From contig NW_022985699.1 in NCBI RefSeq assembly GCF_902459465.1, forward strand, positions 62,001 through 126,000: a stretch of 64,000 nt of DNA, in the 5' to 3' direction. The first letter of the stretch is position 1; each line of letters begins with the position of its first letter. Source of the DNA: Asterias rubens. Taxonomy: Eukaryota; Echinodermata; Asteroidea; Forcipulatida; Asteriidae. A program made the position numbers and the translations under genes. Below the pieces are notes generated by a model. It was not told the origin of the DNA. It did no database searches and saw only the letters and a program-made list of their open reading frames with translations. Shown here piece by piece: positions 11,889-22,700 of this stretch.

Positions 11889-14800
11889 TCAGTACTTTGG
11901 AAAGTCTGGGTCAATGTGTGTAGTCCATGCTGATAGTCCTCCTCTGATATCCTTGATAACTGCTGGAATGGAGGCTAACTTCTCTCGTAACGTCTTCACA
12001 GCAATTTGGGAATCGTTGCCTTGTTTACACACCACAAACACTGAAACAGAGAGACATAATTATAGAAGATAGAATGTAAAACAAATCATTTATAAATTTG
12101 ACAAGATAATCTGATGAAATTATTATTTTGTATCATGGTGTTTCTGATCAGCAGAGAGTGGGTTCAAATCCCAGTCGTGACACCTGGGTCCTTAAGCAAG
12201 ACACTTAAGCATGTTGCCTCGTCCTTCGGATGGGACGTAAAGCTGTTAGTCCCATATGTCGCGTAATACACATAAAAGAACACTTATCGAAAAGAGAAGG
12301 TGTTTGCCCCGGTGTTCCTGGTTTAGTGCCACAGCACCTTGTAAACCATTACATGGTGCTCTAGATGTAAAAGCAGTAGATCTTAATACAAACATAGTCC
12401 CACATTCTTTCAGGACAATGCTGTATGTTCGAGCGCCTTGAGCGTCACTTATGGGTATGCGCACTTTATAAGAAGCCACTACTTATTTATTTATTTGAGG
12501 TTGTCTGGTGTCTGTACCTCATACTGTACATCCATTTGATCGTTGCTTTATTTATATCACAAACGTTTTATGCGTGGACTTTCTACGTTACCTCTGGTTT
12601 GAGTCGATGTCTTGCTTCTCTTGGACACCTCCTCTGTAATTAGGTCCAGAGACTTGGATTTGTTCACTTCATCAATCGGAATGTCTGACTCGCAAGTTTA
12701 AGGACTAGTAATAAACCAATCATCATTACATGGTCGTTGTCATAAAGTTTGCATCTACACACCTAAACTGTTGGACCCTATGGTGGTACATGTATGCCTA
12801 ATCCCATGTAAAGCAATAATCAGTTTACTAACTCGTTCAGTCCTCAGTCCAACACCATTCAGTAACTCAAACAACCAAACTGTTGGACTCTGATTATGGT
12901 GGTATGCCCGATCCCATGTAAAGAAAAAATCAGGGCCCAATTTCATAAAGCTGTTAAGCAAAAAGTACCACTTGAAGCTTAGCAAAAACTGAGTGGGGCA
13001 CCAGTCACAACAATGTAAACTTGATTTACTTTTGGCTGGCAGCCTGTTTCTGTTGAGCAATACTTTTCTGTGCTTAGCAAATATTTCTGCTTACAGGCTT
13101 TACTAGTGCAGTTTACTAGTGCAGTCCTCAGTCCATCACCATACAGTAACTCAACACCCAAACTGTTGAACTCTTATGGTTGTATGCCTGATCCCATGTA
13201 AAGCACAGTCAGTTTACTAGTGCAGTACGTAGTTCAACATAACCAAGTAAAACAGGCAGTTGAACTTTGAAGGGTTGGGGTGGGTGAATGAATGATTTAA
13301 ACATCTGATTTGCAAGGATACTAATAAAATTTGGCAATCTGCAGATCTCAAATTCCACTGCAGGTCTGACATCAAGTAAAACTGGTACATCGTCGATATT
13401 GTCCTCTCGTAAAACTACCGAAAGGTCCTTCACACTCACTCGATCTTCAGCTGATAGAAGAAGAAGGCTAATGCACTGCAAAAACAAAAAGAACACCCTT
13501 GCATACACAAAACACTATGCTGAGGTCACGCACACATTTTTACTGCATATTTTTACGCACAAAGAACGGCTATTGTCCAATGATCTGCCTCCTTTTGGCC
13601 TCGGAGATGGCTCTCTTTGTGACATTGTACGCAAGGGGTTTATAAAATTAATTGTTTTAGGTATTTTTTGTGGCATTCTTGGTTGAGCGGTCTAGTTCAC
13701 CGGACCCAAGCTGTGGTGTTGTCAGCAGTAGAGTGTTGGTTCGATACCCAGTCGTGACACTTGTGCACTTGAGCGAGGCACTTAACCATAATTGCTTTGT
13801 AAAAAGTTGGGGAGGTAGTGCATTCGGCTCTACCAGCCAGGTTCCTAGTGGATGATACCCATGCCTACATCTTTACATACTGTGAAGGGGGTCTACCTTT
13901 AAGCTCTTGCAAACAAAACCAGCCTTCTAGGTCAACTGAAGTGACAAATGGTCATTTAAATGTCAGAGGTCAAATGTCATGCTTACTTTATCAGTGGCAC
14001 TTGCTCCACAGAACTGTTCGTAATCAATGAGTTGATGAATGGTGGGGTTGTTACCACACAGGACACAGTTTGGTTGTCTCGGGCGGAGTTTGATTGTACA
14101 CAGCCTTCCGTCTAATGCGTCTAAGATGAGAAGCTTCTGACTGAACGACGCTGTGGAAATTTGAAAAAGTTGGAATAAGTTTCCTTAAAAATAGCTAAAT
14201 TGGCCAACATTTCAAAAGTGGTTTGGACAGAAAGTAAGTAAGTGCCGAATGACTCATTTTGTCCCAAGTGAATGCTCAGTTGTATTAAAGAAAGCAATGC
14301 TATAAAATGTGGAATATTGTGGCGAGTTTTTACAGCATCTACATACTCTCAATTGGCAAATCATCTCGAACAAAGATATTGTCAAAATAGGGAGACCGCC
14401 AACATAGGGTTAGAGAGCTCAGATGGTGGAGCGCCGACACATTAGTTTGGGGGTTGTTGGTTCAAACTCCACTCTAGTAAATTTTTCTTTCTATTCAACC
14501 CAAAATCGAATTAAAATTTGAAAAACTTTTTGTCTCAAAAGTGATGAAGACCAAACCTTCTATTCCAGCAGCTATTTTCACTGCCTCTAAGGCCTGGAAG
14601 CAGCCAATGATTCCTGGAACTGTGAAAGAAAGATAAGAAAATGACTGCAAAACAGCAATATGGATTTCAATGGATGTGCGTTGTTGCGTCACCTTTCTGA
14701 TGACTAGAACTGCTGGCAAGCTAACCAGCCTTTTGTTTTGCCTATCAGTATTTACGTCGAGCGTATTTACGTCAAGCGTATTTCACAGGTTAGCAGGGAG

Positions 14801-17800
14801 TGTTTGTTGTGTGTGTGTGTGTGCACTCCACATTACTAGGCATACAAATTCGCTTACACAGCTAGCACAGACATTTTGCACTTGATGATCAGAGAATGGT
14901 GAACGTAAGCGCAGAATTTGGCTGTAAGAGCATAAAATTGGGCCCTGTGCTAAAGGCCATTCTATGTTTACTAGATAGAAGACATCTCCCCTGTACATGG
15001 TGTTTGATACTAGCCCAAGAACAACACAGCCTAAGAGTAATTTTCGTTTTACCTACTCCTAGGACTCCACCTGATGAGCAGTTAGTGACTGTTTCTGGCG
15101 GAGGTGGCTTGGGATACAGACATCTGTAGCATGGACCACCATTGTAGTTATAAATCGTCAGCTAAAACATAAGAAAAAGGAAAACCACATTGATACTAAT
15201 ACGTACCTGCTTTTTGATAGATATCTACCGGCGTGTCAATGTGCTTATTACTATTTATTTCCAGGCAGGTTATTGAAGTTTTTGAATGATGAGACCCTTT
15301 CATGTCAGGTTTACAAAGTACTGCGGTGCTTTCAGCAGCCACTGCCAAAAACACAGCGACAAACCCTTACTCGTAGTGATAAGTGTAGCTGTTTTTTTTG
15401 ACATTACACAACACACAGGACCAACCGCTATAGGTCCATACTGAAGGACAAAGCAGTAATGGTTCTTGCTAAAGGACTGGACTCGAACCCATACTCTGCT
15501 GATCAGAAACACCAGAGCTTGAGTAAAGTGTGCTTGACCGCTTGGCAATGACACGCCAACACAATGTCTTGGGGCAGATGTTTACAGAAGTACAATGTGT
15601 TATGACCGCTTGGCAATGACACGCCAATACAATGTCTTGGGGCAGATGTTTACAGAAGTACAATGTGTTAGATTAACAAATAATTGTCAAACTATCCGAG
15701 AAAGTCTGGTACCTGTCCTTCAAATCTGAGCGCACTCCCCGAGACCAGCGGCTTCCCTGCCAAGACACAGGCATCGTTTAGGAGATAACGAGTCGCCACG
15801 TTGTCAGTGCAGTCAAGCACTATGTCATATGTGAGCTGACAGGTTGCATTAAGGCTGTTCTGTAAAAGATTTTGCCCTTATGGAAGGTTTATGTTTGGTA
15901 ATCTCTCGTAAAATTAATGACAATAACAGTTTTTTTCTAAGGATGTAGGCAAGGGTATCATCCACTATGAGGCTGCCTGGTAGAGCAGAGTGCACTTTCT
16001 TCGAAGCAATTATAGTAAGGTGCGTTGCTAAAGGTTTCAAATGACATGAACTGGATTCGAACCCAAGCTTGGTGAACTTGACTGCTTGGCCATGACAATG
16101 ACATGACTTACGGTGTGAACATGCTTATATTTTCCAAGTATTCAAAGGATATTTCTTGATGACATCCATTGCATTCCCGCTGTCTAGTTGCATATGGTGA
16201 GGTACGCAGACAACCGCTGAATTTAATCTAAGCAAATAAAAACCAAAGAAATAATTATAAAAATTGGTACTGGTATTTTTCTACATTTTGTTGATATTGT
16301 GTACGAAAAAGCCTTTGGAGCACTACGATTGCCCACATTCTGTAAACTACATAACTTGATTCCTTCCTCCTAGACTGCCTGGCCACGATACCACATCCCA
16401 AGTAGGGTAACATTGTATCATGGACAGGAGCGCTGCTGGCCCCCGAGAGCCACCTCTCCGACGAGTGTAACGCTCGTGGGAGACGGAGCGCCGCTGGCCC
16501 CCACGAGCCACCTCTCCGACGAGTGCCTCCGACTCTGCACTTTGCCGTGCACCCAGAACACCGTCTTTCCACCAAGTCGGGGCCCCGTGCCGGGCCCCGA
16601 CTGCAGTCGGGCGAGAGCCCTGCAGCCCTCCTCGACCCAAGAAAGAAAGATACACAGAGCCTGAGATGTATACCTTGAAACACTTGCAGAGATTGATTGT
16701 GATTTAGGTCTTCCGATTCTATCCTCGGTGTGAAGAATCTGTCGATGGAGGTTGCCCAACTCTACCTCATCATAGTCCACTACACCGAGCTGGCCTGCAT
16801 ATCAAAACATTCAAATTGTCAGTACTGATGTTAAAGCTGCATCGGGGATAAAGAATATTATGTGGTATTACCACTGTGAAACTCTGTACTTTCCTGAGGT
16901 CTGTGAACAAAAATCACAAGCATATTACTCGGGTGGGATTCGACCTTTGCCAATGTAGAGCAGATGTTTATACTAGTTGTAATAAGATGTCTGCTCTAAA
17001 TTATATTCCAAGCCCGACTTTTAATGGTTGTAAGTCATCTGACTGGCACCCTTAACAAAGACAAAGACATGGAGACCGCCAACAAAGGGCTAGATAGCTC
17101 AGTTGATCCCAAGGGTTGTTGGTATGAGTCCCAATCTAGTATTAAGAGTTGGGGAAGATCCGAGTATATCTGTAAAACTGAAGAATTACACCTGGTTTTT
17201 TTTAACATCATACATCAAAAGACACAAGCCCTTAGCAAGAGCATACCTATCCCTGCTGCAGCCAGGTAGATGGCTGCAGGGCATCCCAGTCCACCTGCAC
17301 CAACAATCAGAACGGAACTGTTACATAACCTCAGCTGACCTGAAAATAACAAATAACAAGGATTAATACGAGTTCTTATACACAGTACTTTGTTCTCAAG
17401 ATGAGCATCTGGGCACTTTGTCCTTGGATTGGGCGCCGTTGAGCTCTGTTTGTTTGATGTGAATTTGGTGGGAAAGATATTTTCCAATATTGTGGAATGT
17501 GAGTAATTTCATGACAGAACACAGTCCGATATTTTGTAGAAACAAATTCTATTCTACAACCCAAAAAGGCTGGACTGAATATTCCACTGGTTGTAGTTCA
17601 AGAGTCAGATTTGTGTGTTTTTAATCACTACTCACTAATTAAAACACACAGTATTTTTGTGCCCGAGCAACTTTTAAAAAGAATAACAATTTCACCTTTG
17701 ACACCAATTTCCGGGAGGATGAGCTGTCGACTGTATCGCTCTATGCTGGTGTTGTCAAGCTTCTCTTTTTTTGTCTTGAAATCAGATTTAGGCAACTGAT

Positions 17801-19097
17801 GTTCCACATTATCTCCCTGCACCTTAAAAATTAGTGAACATAAAAATTAGCTCTTGCAAACTGCTTACCAACACCCAAAAACCTATGGTATAATTGCAAA
17901 ATATAGCATGGCCTGTTTCGACCCCAGCAGTCTTTTTCAAGACAGACTCTGCCAGGGTCAAAACGTCTTTAACTATTTTTGGTGAAAAAAAAACTTCACA
18001 AGATGTGCAATACATTACAAATTTAAAGTATTTGTCATGGCATAAAGGCCAAGACTTAGAGGCAACCAGAGACCATGCCCTCCAGGCCATGGCCCTCGTC
18101 TAATTCCAGCCCTGAAAGATTGGGGTCCTACTACTTGCCGTCAACTCACTTGCGCCGTCAACTCGCCGTCAACTCCTCTAAAATACATTTAAAATCCACA
18201 AAAGAAGCATAGAACTGTAAAGTATCAGCTCAAAGAGAATTCGCGTTAGTTTTAGGTCATATTTCGGAATAAAATTTGAGTTTTTTTCTCGTGACAAAAA
18301 TTATCTTAAAGCAGCAAAACCGTCGACCGCCATCTTGCTTTTTTCACATTGATTAGTCTTGGCCCAAGATGTCAATGATTGGTACTTTTTTTTATTAACA
18401 CAAAGTCGTTTTTGTGAATGAATTTTTACCGAAAACCATGAGAAATATGTAGTTTAGCCCAGACTTAACACTTCCGTGTCCCTTTTATAGATTTTTCATG
18501 TAAACTTAATGAGTTGACGGCGAGTTGACGGCAAGTCGGAGAGTTGACGGCAAGTAGTAGGACCGAAAGATTGTGGGTAGCGGTACAAGTGGCACTATCA
18601 GGCCTGTATGCTTCGTTTTTTAAAGGAAAGGGCACCAAGGCATTTTCTCCTTGTTAAAGGAAACAAAATTGTAAATTTCTACTGGAGCATTTCAAGGGCA
18701 CCAAGGCAATGACCAATCGCCTTCATTGCCTCCTTGAAGTATCGGGCAATGGTGCTGGTTCCAAACTTAGAACATGCTAGAACCGGGTAACTGTTGGAAC
18801 CCCCCCCCCAACATTGGAACCCCCCCCCCAGCCTTCTTGCAAAAACAATTCATTATAACTTAGAAAGTGAACAGTCAGGGCAGAGAATCCTAGTATAGTT
18901 ACAATAATTCGCCGGAGCCTTACAATTATTGTAACTAAGAGGATCCTAGTCCATAAATTAATACTTACTCCCTCCAACTTTCTTGTACTTGTTTTTGGGC
19001 CGTCTTGTTCGCACAGTCTTCTCTTCAGTACGTTGATTTCTTTGTGAGCTTCAGCTAGCTGAGCTCGCAGCATCTCCAGTTCACTCTGCTCAGCCAT
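11889..19097 (-). CDS. MOCS3: Adenylyltransferase and sulfurtransferase MOCS3 (Uba4)
   Basis: MOCS3 adenylates and thiolates the C-termini of MOCS2A and URM1, for molybdopterin synthesis and tRNA 2-thiolation. Twelve exons, 5' to 3': 19097-18969, 17816-17696, 17339-17247, 16794-16674, 16227-16153, 15830-15713, 15161-15053, 14619-14557, 14150-13987, 13475-13322, 12684-12592, 12040-11889. All junctions keep phase and give 463 residues (human about 460). An N-terminal coiled coil (about 2-35) precedes the E1-like domain. That domain has [13 protein letters not shown], the ATP loop GAGGLG (97-102), zinc pairs CYRC (230-233) and CVLC (305-308), and the active Cys in TVTNC (247). The C-terminal rhodanese domain has [16 protein letters not shown] and active loop CKQGND (Cys about 418). 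Key residues are all intact. Introns 5 and 10 are U12-type. Confidence 0.95.
12118..12475 (+). mobile_element. tRNA-derived SINE, intron of MOCS3
   Basis: The head has a B-box-like GGGTTCAAATCCC followed by the family body (GGATGGGACGTAAAGC, CATAAAAGAACAC, GTGTTCCTGG, CATGGTGCT). Related copies occur on both strands at about 13675-13880, 15300-15560, 15945-16110, 25140-25275, 29270-29480, 31015-31610, 33170-33400, 38010-38660, 45380-45940, 54950-55060 and 59600-59900. The head resembles Ser/Leu-type tRNA (TGGCCGAGCGG in the 45.4-kb copy). Confidence 0.75.
12685..13321 (-). other. U12-type GT-AG intron (MOCS3 intron 10)
   Basis: On the minus strand the 5' splice site reads A|GTATCCTTGC, matching the U12 consensus. 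The branch-site match TCCTTAAAC lies about 13 nt before the acceptor GAGTCAG|AC. The junction restores FINIPID in the rhodanese domain, the expected local pattern. Ordinary U2 donors in this gene do not carry ATCCTT. Confidence 0.85.
12755..13250. repeat. Three copies of an AACTGTTGGAC repeat, split by another element
   Basis: A unit containing AACTGTTGGACTC, TATGGTGGTATGCC and GATCCCATGTAAAGCA recurs at about 12766, 12878 and 13156. The last two are separated by a GGGCCCAATTTCATAAAGCT element at about 12930-13100. It lies inside MOCS3 intron 10. Confidence 0.65.
13675..13880 (+). mobile_element. SINE copy, intron of MOCS3
   Basis: This copy has the tRNA-like start GGTTGAGCGGTCTAG, a weakened B box (GGTTCGATACCC) and the body CGTGACACTTGTGCACTTGA. 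The distal part (GGTAGTGCATTCGGCT) matches the 29.3-kb copy. Confidence 0.7.
14733..14955. repeat. GGGCCC-ended repeat, GTAAGCGCAGAATT subtype
   Basis: It shares GTAAGCGCAGAATTTGG and the terminal AAAATTGGGCCCTG with the larger copy at 62870-63122. A TG dinucleotide run interrupts it near 14807-14822. It is non-coding. Confidence 0.55.
15300..15560 (-). mobile_element. SINE copy, reverse orientation
   Basis: The body is seen as CACAACACACAGGACCAACC followed by the inverted B box region GACTCGAACCCA and the tRNA-like end CCGCTTGGCAATGACACGCC. A short direct duplicate of its end follows: GACCGCTTGGCAATGACACG occurs twice, near 15536 and 15605. Confidence 0.7.
15831..16152 (-). other. U12-type AT-AC intron (MOCS3 intron 5)
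   Basis: The minus-strand donor reads AA|ATATCCTTTG and the acceptor GCTCAC|ATATGAC, so the termini are AT and AC. The branch-site match CCTTAAT lies 18 nt before the AC. No GT donor fits: only this junction restores [12 protein letters not shown], the expected E1-like sequence, and the unspliced frame hits TAA within a few codons. Confidence 0.92.
16410..16640. repeat. GC-rich island-like repeat inside MOCS3 intron 4
   Basis: The segment is far richer in G+C than its AT-rich surroundings. It contains two near-identical copies of GAGCCACCTCTCCGACGAGT (about 16447 and 16506), then a palindrome around CGGGGCCCCGTGCCGGGCCCCG. Long open frames exist in several frames, as expected from composition. 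It interrupts a conserved intron and looks like a mobile or amplified insertion. Confidence 0.6.
18125..18564. mobile_element. Inverted-repeat element with reiterated GCCGTCAACTC near both ends
   Basis: The left end GGTCCTACTACTTGCCGTCA is exactly inverted at the right end. The motif GCCGTCAACTC occurs three times at the left and its complement three times at the right. The 340-bp interior is AT-rich and non-coding. It sits in MOCS3 intron 1. Confidence 0.8.
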
Positions 19098-19764
19098 TTG
19101 TTGAATTGGTGACAACTTCTATTCTAATATAAATTGTAAAACAAAACTATTTTTGTTGTAAAAAATTGTAAAAATTTAACAAAAGAACTAATGAATCAGC
19201 AAGTGTAACACAAGTACCAAGTAGAAATAACTAAGTAACTAATCAACCAAGTAAGTAAACAAAACATAAAGTCAGTAGTGCCGATTTCATTATAAGAAAA
19301 TGTAAACAAACCCACATGGCATGTTTGGATGGCCATGTCGTGTGGGTTTGTTTACTTTTTCTTTTTAGTAGCGTTGGTTGAATCTGGAAGCATTAACTTG
19401 AAATGTTTTAATAAATCGAAACCAGCATTTTAATAATTAACATCAGACGGTAGCCAATGAATCTATATCTCATCAATACTATGATTTATAGGCATAATAA
19501 AAGCTCTATACAAGCCGCAGTCAAGTACTAAAAAGTTGTTTCTTTTACCTTCACATGGAGAGCGCCATCTTGAAATACCGCCCTCTCTTGACAAATATTG
19601 TGCCAATTTGAATGACTTGCACCTAGACTTCCATCACGATCAACCAAGCGTTGATTGGTCCAAGTCACAGACTAAAATGAGAGCCCATACTTTTGCATGC
19701 ACACAAGTAGAGCAGAACATTCATTACTGTCTTCGGTTATTTTTGCTAACTTTATTGTCAAAAT
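19098..19764. promoter_or_regulatory. Divergent promoter between MOCS3 and MRPL48
   Basis: The two ATGs are 667 bp apart and face away from each other. A near-perfect inverted repeat at about 19301-19354 has arms starting GTAAACAAACCCACA on each strand; GTAAACA is a forkhead-type core. At 19562-19573 GCGCCATCTTGA matches the YY1 site (AAGATGGCGC on the other strand), common at housekeeping starts. No TATA box was recognised. Factor binding is inferred from motifs only. Confidence 0.55.
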
Positions 19765-22700
19765 ATGTTGAAACACACGGTATTTAGAAGTCTATTCAGC
19801 AGGAAAGTATACAGCAGACTTAGGTAAGTTTAAATTATCAAACCTTTGCAATTTTTAAACTGTGTAATTAAATTTACACACGATTTTTTTAAGGGAACAT
19901 TTAAAAAAAACAATTGCATATGCAATAATGTCCGCCGGACGGTTTTGCATATGCAATCGTGTCCGCCCGGACACATTTGCATATGCAGTTGTGTCCGCTC
20001 CCGTGCAAAACCGTCCTTGCAGTTAATTAACCGCCCTAGGTCGACAGAACACGTTCAATATTCGGATAACTTGGCGCCACCACTTTTTCACTTATTTTTA
20101 CAAAAATGGATATATCAATGAGGTAAATTAGATACTATATTATTTCATATCGAATGAAAAAGTGGTGGCGCCATGCGGAAACTTTTCCCAATATTCTTTT
20201 GTTCAAGCTAATTATAAGGGCATGTCATGAATGAATGACATTTGTTGACATGGGATTGGAAATGTTTGGCCGTTGGATATTCGCTGAAATCATAAAATAC
20301 ATGAATATTCATGCTGCATAATACATTATATGTAGGTTCAGTGCGTCCACGCTCGCTTACGCGCGCACATACATTGTCCATCGAACGGTTTTTGCGTAGC
20401 CCCGGACACGATTGCATATGCACAAGTGTCCGGAGCGGACAGTATTGCATGGCGGACACAATTGCATCTGACACCAAATTAGATTAGAGGAAGGTTTGTT
20501 GAATTTGTTAATGCATTTGTACTCTAGTGCATTGCACACATTGAAGGAGGAGCACAACGTCTGAAACAAAGTGGTGTTCCAAATCTACTCGATCCTAGAA
20601 CAGTAGTATGAGGTGCCTCCCGCTATCGTCTGGGTTCTAGGAGTACATGGAGTATGTTTGATCCAGATAAATTTGAAATGAATTTCTGTCCGACTAGCCC
20701 GACTCAAAAATGTGTCGAGATTTGCTCTATTTTTATCATGTTCAAAAATCAAAACACATATGGTGACAGGATTCCTGGTGACATCTTGAGGACCCATTTT
20801 TTTTTAAATTGTTGCAATTGGTTTAAATATACTCTATCTATAACTTCTCTCAGAATAATGAAGATATGTTCCTTGAATGAAGTTTATAAACTCAAAAAGC
20901 AAGCTTGTTACCAAAAGAAGAAAAACAAAATTAAACATACCTTCTTATTCATTTTGATTATAGTTTCAGCAATGACTCTGTATTCACCCACAGATACAGG
21001 GTGCATTTTGGTTAGCTTCCCCAGCTCTACCCCGCAGGGCTCATTCAGGTGAGCCCCTGACAAGAGCTAATCGAACGATCACTCGCCCTCTCGTGTTGAC
21101 GTCTAGCACATCGGGCCAGCACCAAGTGACCCGTCCCACAAGCAGGGCACTTGGGGCTGACCCGGGTGAGCCCCCTGGAATGACATCAAAGCTATAGGAA
21201 CGCACCGGGAGGCATATCAAGGTCGACCCGGCGGGAAGCTAATCCAATGCACCGGTAGATATAGGGTATAAACGTACACTCAACGAAAATTTACTTTTGA
21301 TTTCTACAGGAGTGGCAGGTTACTAGCAGTGGTTCATCCTGCTCGTCAAATCAGTAACTATGAAGATGAAATTGAAGATGTAAGTTTCTTATTGTCATTG
21401 AATTAATCCAGCTACCACTGTCTTGGAGAGTGTCACCAATCAGCATTGCTCTCCTGTACACTTTCTCAGAGATTGTCAGGTAGCTAGAAGCAGTTCCAGT
21501 TCCTATTCGAACTGCCTCTAGCTACCTGGGCCCAATTTCATAGAGCTGTATGAAATTACTTCCTTGATAAAAATAGGATTACAAACCAAATTTCCACGTG
21601 ATTTTCGGGATAAGTAAACAACAGCTGAATACCAGTAACAAGAAATATGCAACAAATGGAAATTTGATTGTTAATCCTGTTTTCATCAAGGAAGAAATTT
21701 CATGCTAAGCAAATTTTTGTGCTTAGCAGCTCTCTGAAATTGGGCCCTGGTCTACAGTAGTTGGTAAGACACTGCTCTAGAATTGCAAGGGTCGTGGGTT
21801 CGAATCCCACCCGAGTAATATGCCTGTGATGTCTTTTACAGAAATCGGAAAAAGTACTGATTATACAGTGCTAACACACATCGGTGTAAGGGTCAAAACC
21901 CAATTTTACCAAGAAACAATTTTTATTACTGTAATATTTGTTCACTGTATTGGTACCTCATATAATTTCTAATAAATAAATAGTAATTATGCGATTGAAA
22001 ACTGTCATTTTCGAGCAAGCTTTATTTGATCTCGAAGATTTCATTGTTCAATTAAGTAAAAAAAAACTAACACTGTGTGTAATGTTAACTAAACGTGACT
22101 TCTTTCTCTCGTCCAGCTCAAAATACAGCAGATACCTGAGCAGGTTATTCCTGAACCCAGTGACTCTAGAGTCCATGAGATCATGAACTTCTTCATTCAG
22201 GGGTATGATTGTTCGGCTGTAGAGCACTACGCTCAGTACACCCACAACCTGGCCAAGAACATGGATCTTATGATATTTGACAGGTAACATTGTCTCAATT
22301 ATATATGAAACTAGTCTTAGTTAGTAACCAATATGACTTTCCAAATTTTCTTTTCAAGAAACTGTGGGACTTTAAGTCTTACAAAATATCGCTCAAAATT
22401 TGTCCATTTCGGTCCAAATATTATATTTATACATGATTTACAAGTCATTGCGTCACACCATAGCTCCATGGAATTAGGCCCTGGATTGACTAACGGCATA
22501 ACATTATAATTTTGACTGTTTGTTATTTTCCAGTTATGCAATGCCCACCAAGAGGACTCTGGTACACACATTACAGACTCCAGGTCTCAAGGATAATATG
22601 AAGCCCAGAGACTTCACAATCAAAACCCATGAAAGAGTCATACAGGTAAAGACAGTGTTGTACACTCGCTCAGTATCTCAACCCTCTGGAACCCATTTAA

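Noticed and set aside
16255-16683. 142- and 120-residue minus-strand frames in MOCS3 intron 4
   Set aside because: They are mostly translation of the GC-rich repeat, with several overlapping frames open at once; only the short exon at 16674-16794 is real.
19536-19787. 83-residue frame starting near 19536 as the first MRPL48 exon
   Set aside because: It does not begin with ATG and ends at a stop before the strong donor at 19823. The frame from the ATG at 19765 gives a proper mitochondrial presequence and the right phase.
20654-21052. 132-residue plus-strand open frame in MRPL48 intron 1
   Set aside because: It has no known motifs, poor composition, and runs into the GGGTGC-ended MITE. MRPL48 exons join correctly without it.
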